From Candidozyma auris (Eukaryota > Ascomycota > Pichiomycetes > Serinales > Metschnikowiaceae): DNA of 64,000 bases. The notes under the pieces were generated by a model. That model was not told the DNA's origin. It worked only from the letters and a program-made list of their open reading frames with translations, and ran no database searches. Positions 56,293-64,000 of this stretch are shown piece by piece. The stretch spans positions 310,001-374,000 of the forward strand of contig NC_072816.1 in the NCBI RefSeq assembly GCF_003013715.1. Reading direction: 5' to 3'. The stretch's first letter is position 1; the number at the start of each line of letters is the position of its first letter. The position numbers and the translations under genes were made by a program.

Positions 56293-58332
56293 TCAGTTCT
56301 CTTTTCGCGTACTCCCACTTACCCACTTCTGTGCAATCTTGTCTTTTATCCTCTTGCGCTGGGCTGCAGTCCACGTCCCCAAAGCCCAGAAGTGTTGGAT
56401 ACTGGGAAAGCTGGGAGCTGCTTTGCGGTTGAATTCTGTGAACGTTACATTAAGCATGGCACTTGCATCTCGAGGAAGAATATTCTTGAGGGTCTGCTTC
56501 AACTCTTTTGGATGAAATCTAGCTTCCATGCCACTTTCAGTACTGTCCTTCTGTGTTCTGTAGTGGGATCTCGACTTAAGTTCATGTACTTCACTTTCAT
56601 CAACGAGCTGCTCTTCCCATGGTCTCATGCTTTTATCGATGGGCGTCCATCGATCCGAGGCACGCCAATGATCTGATCCTACCATTTCGGAAATCCTCGA
56701 CACTGCTCTCTTGTAAGCGAATTTCTCGTCTTCACCAGTGAAAGCTCTTGTGTTACTAAAGTTGACAGTATTACTTCTCTCTGTACTCATATCCTCGAAC
56801 TCTTTCGCATATTCCTGATCATAAGAGGAAATGTTCGGTCTGTATGGGTTCATCGTGGCAATAGCAGTTTTAGCAAACATCTCCTCCTGTTGTACGGCAG
56901 TATAGTTGTCCTCCAAATTTCCGTTTTCTTCAGGAAAAAATAGTTTATCGATCTCTGCTTCACTGCGCATAAAGAATTGACACTTCGCTTCATATAAAGC
57001 ATCCAAGAGCGTTATGAATCGCCTAGCTTCATTCTTCATCTTTGTGGTCATCACGGGAACATTGTCGACTATCACTGTCCTAAAGACAGAGGCAAGCGAG
57101 ATGTAGTCGGACGAGGAAAAAAGCCCACGGCATATATAATCAAAATCCAAATAGCAAACAGTTTGGTCATTGAATGTGTGAGGAATATATGATTGTCTAT
57201 TGTAGACCAGTATGGAAGCAGGCTGCAGGTCCAAGTCTGTAATCTTCACTTTCGAATCCATCAAAGGAGATGAATTGTCGATCTCGAGAGCAACGCTTTT
57301 GACTAATCGATTCCACTCACGTTCATGATCCTTGTCATTCGCTTTCACTACGAGATTCTTAGTGTTAGACAGTTTTTCAGCGAGGTGCAGCCTATAGTCC
57401 CTTGCTGACTTCATATCCACGCTAACACATCTGGATCCCAAAATTCCCACAAATGACTTAAAACGAGATTTGTTGAATTCATTAGAGTATAGCTCTTCTG
57501 GTAGCTTGTTGCTTGTTGCCACAAGGACACCACCCATCTTGAAGTAGTATGTAAATAAAATACGCACAATCTGCGCTGAGGCAACATCAGGAAGCATAAA
57601 TTCGTCAAGTAAAAAAATTGTGCTTTTTTTTATCATCTTTTGGGCTATTTCGAATAAGATAAACTCGTTCTCCATTGTCATCCTGTGCTTTCCGTATAAC
57701 GATGCTGTTAACATTCGTTCCTTCTGAATCCGGTGAATTTCTCCAAACACCCAGAGGATAAAATTATTGTAATGCCAGCGCATCTTCGATTGGTGTGGAA
57801 GCGAATTTGCAAAAATATCCATCAACATAGACTTGCCACATCCCACCTCCCCGTTCACAAGAAGACCCTGCGGCGCTGCAATGTTGTGTAATTCTTCTTC
57901 GTCTGTCATATACCTCACCAATTCTTTCTTTTGAGCATCGATGTCTTTCCTGAACCATCCTTTGATTCTATAGAACGGTTGGTTTCTAATAGACTTTAAA
58001 GCCAGTGATTCTTCCGCTTGTCTAATCTCTAATTTTCGAAGAAGAAGCGAAATACGTATGGCAATGCTATCGGGAGGTTTGTAGTCTATAACTCTATAAT
58101 AAAGTTTCTGAAACTCTTTCATCACCCGTATCTGTGCCTCGTCTCTTTCAAGAAGGTTGGCGGAAACATAAGTTTGGTAGATCACGTAAGGATCAGTGAT
58201 TACCACCGAGTTTGACTTTTCAAGCGAGCTGCCTGCCAGAAACCGGGGTAACCTTCCATCTACACCCTGTGGTCCTGTAGTATATATACTGTAGAGCCTT
58301 TGAGTGGTTCGACTGATGTTTTTGAGTTTCAT
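56293..58332 (-). CDS. AFG1: AFG1/LACE1-family mitochondrial ATPase
   Basis: P-loop ATPase of the inner membrane/matrix that helps degrade or remove surplus cytochrome oxidase subunits. The 679-residue protein has a short leader, then Walker A GEVGCGKS (near residue 160), Walker B in IFLLDEFMLPDVA (near 246), and a sensor region with GGVLVATSNKLPEELY. The AFG1-typical RFITLLDALYEAKCQFF is near 435. The tail (about 540-679) contains HFWALGTWTAAQRKRIKDKI. At 679 it is longer than S. cerevisiae Afg1 (509), mainly by C-terminal sequence rich in charged residues. Afg1 is the obvious family; the extra length leaves room for a separate paralogue. Confidence 0.82.
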   Translation of the reverse strand: MKLKNISRTTQRLYSIYTTGPQGVDGRLPRFLAGSSLEKSNSVVITDPYVIYQTYVSANLLERDEAQIRVMKEFQKLYYRVIDYKPPDSIAIRISLLLRKLEIRQAEESLALKSIRNQPFYRIKGWFRKDIDAQKKELVRYMTDEEELHNIAAPQGLLVNGEVGCGKSMLMDIFANSLPHQSKMRWHYNNFILWVFGEIHRIQKERMLTASLYGKHRMTMENEFILFEIAQKMIKKSTIFLLDEFMLPDVASAQIVRILFTYYFKMGGVLVATSNKLPEELYSNEFNKSRFKSFVGILGSRCVSVDMKSARDYRLHLAEKLSNTKNLVVKANDKDHEREWNRLVKSVALEIDNSSPLMDSKVKITDLDLQPASILVYNRQSYIPHTFNDQTVCYLDFDYICRGLFSSSDYISLASVFRTVIVDNVPVMTTKMKNEARRFITLLDALYEAKCQFFMRSEAEIDKLFFPEENGNLEDNYTAVQQEEMFAKTAIATMNPYRPNISSYDQEYAKEFEDMSTERSNTVNFSNTRAFTGEDEKFAYKRAVSRISEMVGSDHWRASDRWTPIDKSMRPWEEQLVDESEVHELKSRSHYRTQKDSTESGMEARFHPKELKQTLKNILPRDASAMLNVTFTEFNRKAAPSFPSIQHFWALGTWTAAQRKRIKDKIAQKWVSGSTRKEN

Positions 58333-58532
58333 TCTCGAAGTTCGTTTAGGGAATGTCAGAAAAGTTCAGACAAGAACCTTAGCGAAGGGCCGGCCGGGAA
58401 ATAAAGGATGCGCGTTTATTTCCCAGGACTGTATATCAACACAGCAACGATTAGATCTTTTTGATTAGATAATGCATCACCCTCATCAGTTGATACAATT
58501 GTGTGAGCTAATTTTAATGCATTCATGCAATG

Positions 58533-60668
58533 CTAGTTCATGGAACTAGAGCCGGAGTCTGGCGAGGTTTCTTTCAAAGATAAACGAGCAAACTTCTTCT
58601 GCAATGAATTGGAGAGCCCATTCATCTCCTCATCTGAACGACCGTAAAGCTCGAACCACCATTTAACTTCCGAATAGTTGAAGAATAAAACTTCCAGATT
58701 AGTCTTCTCATGATAATTTGCGTTTAAAAACTCCTGTGGCCTTGATAAAAAGTAATCCCAAACAGATACTGTTGAATCCTTCGTCCGGAGCACTTGCTTG
58801 GCCTCATACTCTGAATCACAGAGAAATGTACCATATTGACACGAATAGTGATGATAAAATAGTCTTTTAAGAAAGCGAGTGTTAAACTCAAATTTTTCGG
58901 GATGTTGGCGAAGGATTTGATACACGCAATCAAGGAATTGATGAAAGATGGGAGACCTTTCGCTACTACCGTTGTACGATGTGGGCGATGCGCCGTTTAA
59001 TCTTGAATCACCATCGCGTTCCGATGTTGCAGTAGCAGCTGCTGCTGATGCTGCTGCTGCTGCCGACGCAGTATTCTTAATATGTGTTGCAGCCTTCAGC
59101 AAAAAGGTCGTCATGGATACTTTAGTTCCCATAGAAGTAGGTATCCGAGATACAGGTGTGGTGGAATTGGGTAGTTTAGACTCATCTCCATCATTTTGGC
59201 TTTCTTCCATCCCACTCTCTTTCATTGGCAAGGCTGCTCCAATACATGCACCATGATCTGCTCTCGTAGCAAATTTAAACCCCAAACTTAACCATTCTTT
59301 TTCAACAAGAACCATGAAGCCTTCTATCGTGCGGTAATATGGGTCCAAACATAGCTGCAGCAAAGCGGAAACCTGCGATGTCCTGTCCCAGCCATCCGAA
59401 CAATGTATCAAAACGTTCGTATTGTTTAAATGAACTGACTTGGTGATTCGATCAACCGCCTGTAAAATAATCGATAACCGATGAAGCCATTGAGTTTTGG
59501 TCAACAATTGCTGCAATGAAGGGAAGTGGATGCTATCAGTTGTATTCGTTGAAATGGGGTATTTGTCGAGGTCACTGAGAACACTCACTAGCTTGTTTAA
59601 CGAGTCACGCATTACGTGGATGTTGTCAATGTTGCAGAAGATCTTCTCGACCTTTTGAGTTGGCTGCGGCCTGCCGTCTGCCAGAGCTTCGTCATGCTTC
59701 TTCGCTCTATAATTATCAATTATCTCCGTTCCCGCTCCCAAGGCATGCTGAGCCATAGCGTTAGTTATTGGTCTTAAATCGACAATTAGATTTCTTTGAG
59801 GCTGTTCAATAAGAGCCGAAGCTCCACGAATACCTGATTTGCATTCACGTTCCTGAGTTCTAAAAATCTCCTCAACTAGCTTCTCATCCTGAAGTGATCG
59901 ATTTTGAAAGTTTAATCCCACTAAAGGCTGAGCGCAACGTGCAATAATATTCCCATTCGGGCAAAGTCTATGCTTATATACAACAACGGGAATTCTCTGC
60001 TTCAGCCTGAATTTACCTGCGTGTTGCAATACAGAATCTGACACCGAAGATGGAACTAGAAGCATTTGTGGATATGATATACAGAGCTTGTAATCCACGT
60101 TGATTTCTGAAAGACGCCAGTATGACGTTCCGCCATCACTTGATAGAAGATTCTGTCGTTTAAACTCTTTTACAGGGTCGTATAGATTCCAACCTTTGCG
60201 TTGCAATTTCGATTCCATCATATTTGGTCTGTAGTCAAATGCGTAGAAATCCCTCTTCAGACCACTTCCCTTCGCAATATTTACCAACCTGCTGATTTTT
60301 TCAAAAGCTTCAACGCATGTAGGGTCATTTCTGAAGTCGAAGGAGTAATAAGTAAAATCTTTGCAAAAGACTTTGATGTGTGATACCAGATACGTATCGA
60401 AATCGTCGATCTTCGGCGATGAGAGAGCGGTCGAGTCAGGATTCAAAAAGCTGATCTGATTTGAGCTCATCCAAGACGGTCCTCTTGATTTACTTATCTT
60501 TTCTATCACAGGATAGCAAATCCAGATTTCCCTCCATTTATCCAGATTGAGATCCTGACGGAAGGTAAATACCATATGATGCCTCGATAGAAGGAGAGAA
60601 CCTTCAATGTAATGACCGCGTCTTGTCAATAGCACATTTTCCAAAGAAAACACCTTCTGGCTGTTCAT
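58533..60668 (-). CDS. YMR1: Myotubularin-type PI3P phosphatase Ymr1
   Basis: Dephosphorylates PI3P (and PI(3,5)P2) on endosomal membranes. The 711-residue protein has a PH-GRAM domain (about 5-130) and a catalytic domain with the CX5R site HCSDGWDRTSQV (near residue 425). Typical flanking motifs are HGACIGA and the FEFNTRFLKRLFYHHYSCQ region. Residues about 535-555 contain an Ala-rich run between catalytic parts. A GTG two codons upstream is in frame; MNSQKVFSLENV at 60668 is the start. The yeast protein is 688 residues. Confidence 0.93.
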   Translation of the reverse strand: MNSQKVFSLENVLLTRRGHYIEGSLLLSRHHMVFTFRQDLNLDKWREIWICYPVIEKISKSRGPSWMSSNQISFLNPDSTALSSPKIDDFDTYLVSHIKVFCKDFTYYSFDFRNDPTCVEAFEKISRLVNIAKGSGLKRDFYAFDYRPNMMESKLQRKGWNLYDPVKEFKRQNLLSSDGGTSYWRLSEINVDYKLCISYPQMLLVPSSVSDSVLQHAGKFRLKQRIPVVVYKHRLCPNGNIIARCAQPLVGLNFQNRSLQDEKLVEEIFRTQERECKSGIRGASALIEQPQRNLIVDLRPITNAMAQHALGAGTEIIDNYRAKKHDEALADGRPQPTQKVEKIFCNIDNIHVMRDSLNKLVSVLSDLDKYPISTNTTDSIHFPSLQQLLTKTQWLHRLSIILQAVDRITKSVHLNNTNVLIHCSDGWDRTSQVSALLQLCLDPYYRTIEGFMVLVEKEWLSLGFKFATRADHGACIGAALPMKESGMEESQNDGDESKLPNSTTPVSRIPTSMGTKVSMTTFLLKAATHIKNTASAAAAASAAAATATSERDGDSRLNGASPTSYNGSSERSPIFHQFLDCVYQILRQHPEKFEFNTRFLKRLFYHHYSCQYGTFLCDSEYEAKQVLRTKDSTVSVWDYFLSRPQEFLNANYHEKTNLEVLFFNYSEVKWWFELYGRSDEEMNGLSNSLQKKFARLSLKETSPDSGSSSMN

Positions 60669-60963
60669 GGGCACTCGATATATAGGATGGTTTTATGGAT
60701 GGTGTCAGCCCTATTTAATCGACATTGATATCTCCAATCCTGTCCACAATGGCGTTGCGAAACTTCCTCGACACATTGTGAACATATGCATGTTATCTTT
60801 ACGTGGAATAGACTTCGTTTGACACACTGTAACAAACGCCTTTCGAAACGGATAATTATATATATATTGGAATATGGCTGAACAATTAAGATCCTCTACA
60901 CAGTGGTTCGTCTGTAAAGATGTGCTTCACAATTGCGAGGACACCCACCTCACAGAAACCGCT
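60669..60963 (-). promoter_or_regulatory. YMR1 promoter region
   Basis: 295 bp between the JIP5 stop and the YMR1 start, both minus. An AT run (ATTATATATATATT, about 60854-60867) is about 190 bp upstream of the ATG and may act as a TATA element. Confidence 0.35.
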
Positions 60964-62538
60964 TCACAAGCCATCAAATTTTTGTATGCCACTCTTTGAA
61001 GCCTTTGATGTTTTGCTTGAAACCTTCTTCAGTTCGGACGCCTTAGAAGAAATTGAGTTTTTCGTAGATTCACCGATGTGTTCCGGTCTAGCTTTCTTCG
61101 ATTGTGTAAAACGCTCCGATACCTCGCGTCTCTTCTTGGCAAGTTGCATGTTTTCACCTTCATCATGAGGATCACTTTGATTGCAAAACGTTTCCAGTCT
61201 CCTTTCATTTTCTTTTTTACCATCTGAGCTTAGAGGAGGTTGCTTTAAACCCTCTGCACCATATGAATCAGCGTTTTCTGACAGAGATGAGCAGTCCAAA
61301 TCCTCTTCGCTGGAGCTATCCGTACTACTCTCAACGACACTCACGTCGCTGTCATCATTATCAGAATCAGTGTCCGCTCCTTTACTCCAGATTTTCAACC
61401 CCTCCATCCCTGAACTGACGAGTCTGTACTTGTAATCGATGTCTAGGCAACCGACTTCGTCGATACCCCCAAGCTTGCCCATGGTGGCTGAATGTACCCT
61501 AGTTTCAACAACCTTAGATTTTTTGTAGTCCACTTTGTGAAGCAACCCCTCGCTATCACCACACCAAACGCAATTAAGCTCACTATTCTCACCGTTCATG
61601 GTGGGCATTATTACATCAATCGATGCATTTTTATTGACTTTAATGCGCAGTATCTGATCCGATAATCTGTTGACAGAATTCTTCCAAATAGTTACAATTC
61701 CTTCCCCATGAGATACTAACACTGTATCATTCCCGTTTTTATCATAGAATTCATTTGGGTAGCACATCGAAAGAAGCTCATCTGACTGGTCATCTGACTG
61801 AGTGATTAAGCCTTTTCTGATATCAAAATGTGCAAGTGTCGTCGACCCAAGCGTCAAATAATGATATGGGGATATAGCAGGCATTGGTAAAATTTTGTTG
61901 ATCGAGTCTTCGTGTAGCTGCGCCAATTTGAACTTTAGTGAATTCCCTCGTAGTTCATTACTATCGAACACAAGAACCTGTCCATTTTCTGTCCCTGCGA
62001 GTAAAAACGGATGTGATGTAGACATCTGTAACGTGGTGACTGCTTCTTTTGAATCGTCATAATGCGGTGAGAGATTAGACTTCCCTATAACTTTTCCTGT
62101 TTCGGTATTTGCCCTCTTTATGATGTGGTCCGTGCCAACAGAAAAAATTGACTCTCCGACTACATCTTCACGACAGTCGAAGATCACGGAACGACATGAG
62201 CCCTGATGTCTTCTGGTTTTCCAGACAACGTCAACAGTGGAATTTGAATCGCTGTGGTCAACCTCAGTCCACCACTTCTTTTTTAGTTGGGAGATTGTAA
62301 AATCTTCTTTGTTTATTCTGTTGAATGCGCTTTTTGCGCTCCACAAGGATTCCTCAAGAGCTTCATCGTCGTATCTATGACAAAAGACATGTCCAGTAGC
62401 AAGACCAGAAACTAGAAGAGGTTCTGTGGGGTGCGCAGCACTTGAGAATAGGGGTTCATTGTAATTGATCTGTAATATCGGAGGGCTTTTGGACTCAAGG
62501 TCTTCTAATTTAGATAGCTTTCTCGATCTCCTCACCAT
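60964..62538 (-). CDS. JIP5: WD-repeat ribosome-biogenesis protein Jip5 (WDR55)
   Basis: Nucleolar WD-repeat protein needed for 60S assembly. The 524-residue protein opens with a basic patch ([10 protein letters not shown]) and then [20 protein letters not shown], followed by [17 protein letters not shown], the family signature. WD-like blades run to about residue 385 (for example [28 protein letters not shown]). The tail is acidic Asp/Ser-rich, then Lys-rich. An upstream in-frame TTG at 62571 is not a start; MVRRSRK at 62538 is. Only 111 bp separate the start from the next gene's stop. Confidence 0.9.
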   Translation of the reverse strand: MVRRSRKLSKLEDLESKSPPILQINYNEPLFSSAAHPTEPLLVSGLATGHVFCHRYDDEALEESLWSAKSAFNRINKEDFTISQLKKKWWTEVDHSDSNSTVDVVWKTRRHQGSCRSVIFDCREDVVGESIFSVGTDHIIKRANTETGKVIGKSNLSPHYDDSKEAVTTLQMSTSHPFLLAGTENGQVLVFDSNELRGNSLKFKLAQLHEDSINKILPMPAISPYHYLTLGSTTLAHFDIRKGLITQSDDQSDELLSMCYPNEFYDKNGNDTVLVSHGEGIVTIWKNSVNRLSDQILRIKVNKNASIDVIMPTMNGENSELNCVWCGDSEGLLHKVDYKKSKVVETRVHSATMGKLGGIDEVGCLDIDYKYRLVSSGMEGLKIWSKGADTDSDNDDSDVSVVESSTDSSSEEDLDCSSLSENADSYGAEGLKQPPLSSDGKKENERRLETFCNQSDPHDEGENMQLAKKRREVSERFTQSKKARPEHIGESTKNSISSKASELKKVSSKTSKASKSGIQKFDGL

Positions 62539-62649
62539 TGACAGGAAATTGCTGAGGTTTAGAGGAGGCAATTGTCTACGCGATGTGCTCTACAAATGCA
62601 TTCAATTGCAAACCCTTATATGCAGGTCAAGCCAACTGTGCTTCCGCTT

Positions 62650-64000
62650 CTAAAATATATCACCAGTATCGCCAAGCTTCTTTTCCTTCCGCAATTTCCA
62701 GTACTGATCGTTGAAGTGCCAATACTCATCTCCAGTAATTGGGTGCTTGCTCCTAATAAACCAATTAGGTTTGTATGTGATACGATTCGCTTCCCTCTGT
62801 CTTCTCGCTGCTCTCTGTTTTTCCTCCACTCTGTGCTTCTCATTAGAGGCTTCATCATAACGTCCGTCTTCCATTGCTCTCTGGTCTGGCCTTAATCTTG
62901 TGTCCGTTGGTGGTAACCATGGTCTCAACGTTTCGGGGAGATCGTTTAAGGTGAGAGCAAAAGAGGTCAAATTAAAGGGAACCTTGGGTCTTGGCGCTGC
63001 CTGCCATACGAGAAACTTGGCTCCGCTGTACGGATCTTGAGTAGCCTTGATATCCTGGGTTTCAACTAAAGACTCGCGCCTCCCTTTCTCATTTGCGTCG
63101 CTGACCTTACGAGCATATATTTTCAGGTTCCAGTGTCCACCTATGGCCCAATGAGCATTACCCTTTTTGTCCAAAACATAACCAGACAACTGATAGGCGG
63201 AAGAGGCTTTCCATCCCCTTTGTTTCATATCCACTATGATCACATCTCCAGTTGTGTGATTAGTGACCTCCATCTTTCCATAGTTATCCACAGTCGGATT
63301 CCCAACTATAATTCCAACAACCGAGGTGTTCACCTTTTTCCAGCTGTAGAGTTCTTCGTTAACTTTCTCACCATTGACATCAATCACACCATTGTCTGGT
63401 CTCACGGCACAAAACATCTTACCCAAATGTTTGAAATCAAACGACCTGCCCCTGAACTGAGAGTCAACAGCATTCTCCCCATAGTAATCCCACTTTGGTG
63501 ACTGAGCAGTACAAGCACTGATGGGGGGATGATGACTGACTTGTTCGGAAATCAATCTGAAGTTTTGATCTGGACGAGCATACTCAAAAGTCTCGCCTAA
63601 AAGAGGATTGAAAGGTTTTGCTATTCTGTTAATCGTAGACGCATACTCCGACGCTGCGAAAGCCGCGACATAAACCATTCTAAGGGTAGAATCCTCAATA
63701 GCGGCAGCCTTCTGAAGCAAGTCGTTGTACTCAATATCCTCGGCTAGTCGTTGGAGTAACGATGTGCACTCGTTGAACGAGACCGGTAAGGTCATCCTAG
63801 TCATATCCTTACCAATCATTGACTTCAAGATGCCCCATAAACCAACTTTAGGCCTATTATCCTCATCATATGCGAGTCTAGTTCTAGGAGGCTTTTCATA
63901 ACCGAGAAAGGATCCCTCATCCAAGAGTGTCTTAAGAACCTTTTCTTGTGAAATGTTACTTACATCACTTAATCTGACAATCTCGAGTTCCGGCTGTCCA
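62650..64000 (-). CDS. Oxysterol-binding protein, C-terminal part (gene leaves window at right)
   Basis: Sterol/PI4P exchange protein acting at membrane contact sites. The frame is open to the last base of the window, so the N-terminus (ankyrin repeats and PH domain in Osh1/Osh2) is outside. The visible 450 codons hold the ORD domain: GLWGILKSMIGKDMTRMTLP, then IAKPFNPLLGETFEYA and the signature EQVSHHPPISA, with K/R-rich PI4P-binding residues. The end has WFIRSKHPITGDEYWHFNDQYW. The motifs match S. cerevisiae Osh2/Swh1 more than the small Osh4-type proteins. No ATG start is visible; the codon at 63924 is TTG. Confidence 0.9.
   Translation of the reverse strand, partial: GQPELEIVRLSDVSNISQEKVLKTLLDEGSFLGYEKPPRTRLAYDEDNRPKVGLWGILKSMIGKDMTRMTLPVSFNECTSLLQRLAEDIEYNDLLQKAAAIEDSTLRMVYVAAFAASEYASTINRIAKPFNPLLGETFEYARPDQNFRLISEQVSHHPPISACTAQSPKWDYYGENAVDSQFRGRSFDFKHLGKMFCAVRPDNGVIDVNGEKVNEELYSWKKVNTSVVGIIVGNPTVDNYGKMEVTNHTTGDVIIVDMKQRGWKASSAYQLSGYVLDKKGNAHWAIGGHWNLKIYARKVSDANEKGRRESLVETQDIKATQDPYSGAKFLVWQAAPRPKVPFNLTSFALTLNDLPETLRPWLPPTDTRLRPDQRAMEDGRYDEASNEKHRVEEKQRAARRQREANRITYKPNWFIRSKHPITGDEYWHFNDQYWKLRKEKKLGDTGDIF

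Noticed and set aside
1..64000. CRISPR array, transposon, LTR or viral remnant
   Set aside because: No regularly spaced repeats, no integrase, reverse-transcriptase or capsid-like motif and no LTR-like terminal repeats beside the tRNA were seen.

Overview
This is nuclear DNA from an ascomycete yeast, most likely the CUG-Ser clade and, from its moderate GC and gene content, perhaps near Clavispora / Candida auris; the species is inferred. Genes are dense, mostly intronless and on both strands, with short spacers. CTG codons fall where homologues carry Ser, Thr or Gly: the CTG in the third Ssn6 repeat region at 3465-3467 sits where S. cerevisiae has Ser, and one in Rpd3 at 8579-8581 where it has Thr. 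Leucines shown at CTG codons should therefore probably read Ser. All gene names are by homology from memory of S. cerevisiae proteins.

Layout. 1-1144: right end of an unrecognised + strand gene running in from the left. 1257-13636: a minus-strand block with SSN6 (co-repressor), POS5 (mitochondrial NADH kinase), RPD3 (histone deacetylase), PFA3 (palmitoyltransferase), HUT1 (nucleotide-sugar transporter) and SRP68. 14259-15062: CWC23 (+). 15227-26890, all minus: CYB5, a 1.55-kb gene-poor gap, a DDI2-type cyanamide hydratase, NOP15, a Maf-type pyrophosphatase, TFC7 (split by an intron), LAT1, RNH201, FLX1 and TOM7. 27068-31252 (+): synaptojanin-like INP52 and YAF9. 31281-36874 (-): an orphan, the Sec23-like NEL1 and MSK1. 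38358-43829 (+): BEM2. Then OXA1 (-), an unrecognised mitochondrial-looking gene (+), SMC6 (-), an SSS-family DUR3-like transporter with a 376-nt intron (-), an elongator tRNA-Met (-), a UPF0303 protein (-), V-ATPase subunit f (+), a CMD-domain protein (-), AFG1 (-), YMR1 (-), JIP5 (-) and the C-terminal part of an oxysterol-binding protein that leaves the window on the right.

Themes. Several genes serve mitochondria (POS5, LAT1, FLX1, TOM7, MSK1, OXA1, AFG1, the gene at 45216), and OXA1 shares a 137-bp divergent spacer with the last of these. INP52, YMR1 and the OSBP gene act on phosphoinositides or sterols in membranes. SSN6, RPD3 and YAF9 act on chromatin. NOP15 and JIP5 serve ribosome assembly, and NOP15 carries a perfect PAC promoter element. 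No mobile element, CRISPR array or biosynthetic cluster is visible. The least ordinary parts are the two introns found by joining frames, an in-frame upstream ORF abutting SMC6, the orphan genes and the gap at 15.6-17.2 kb.
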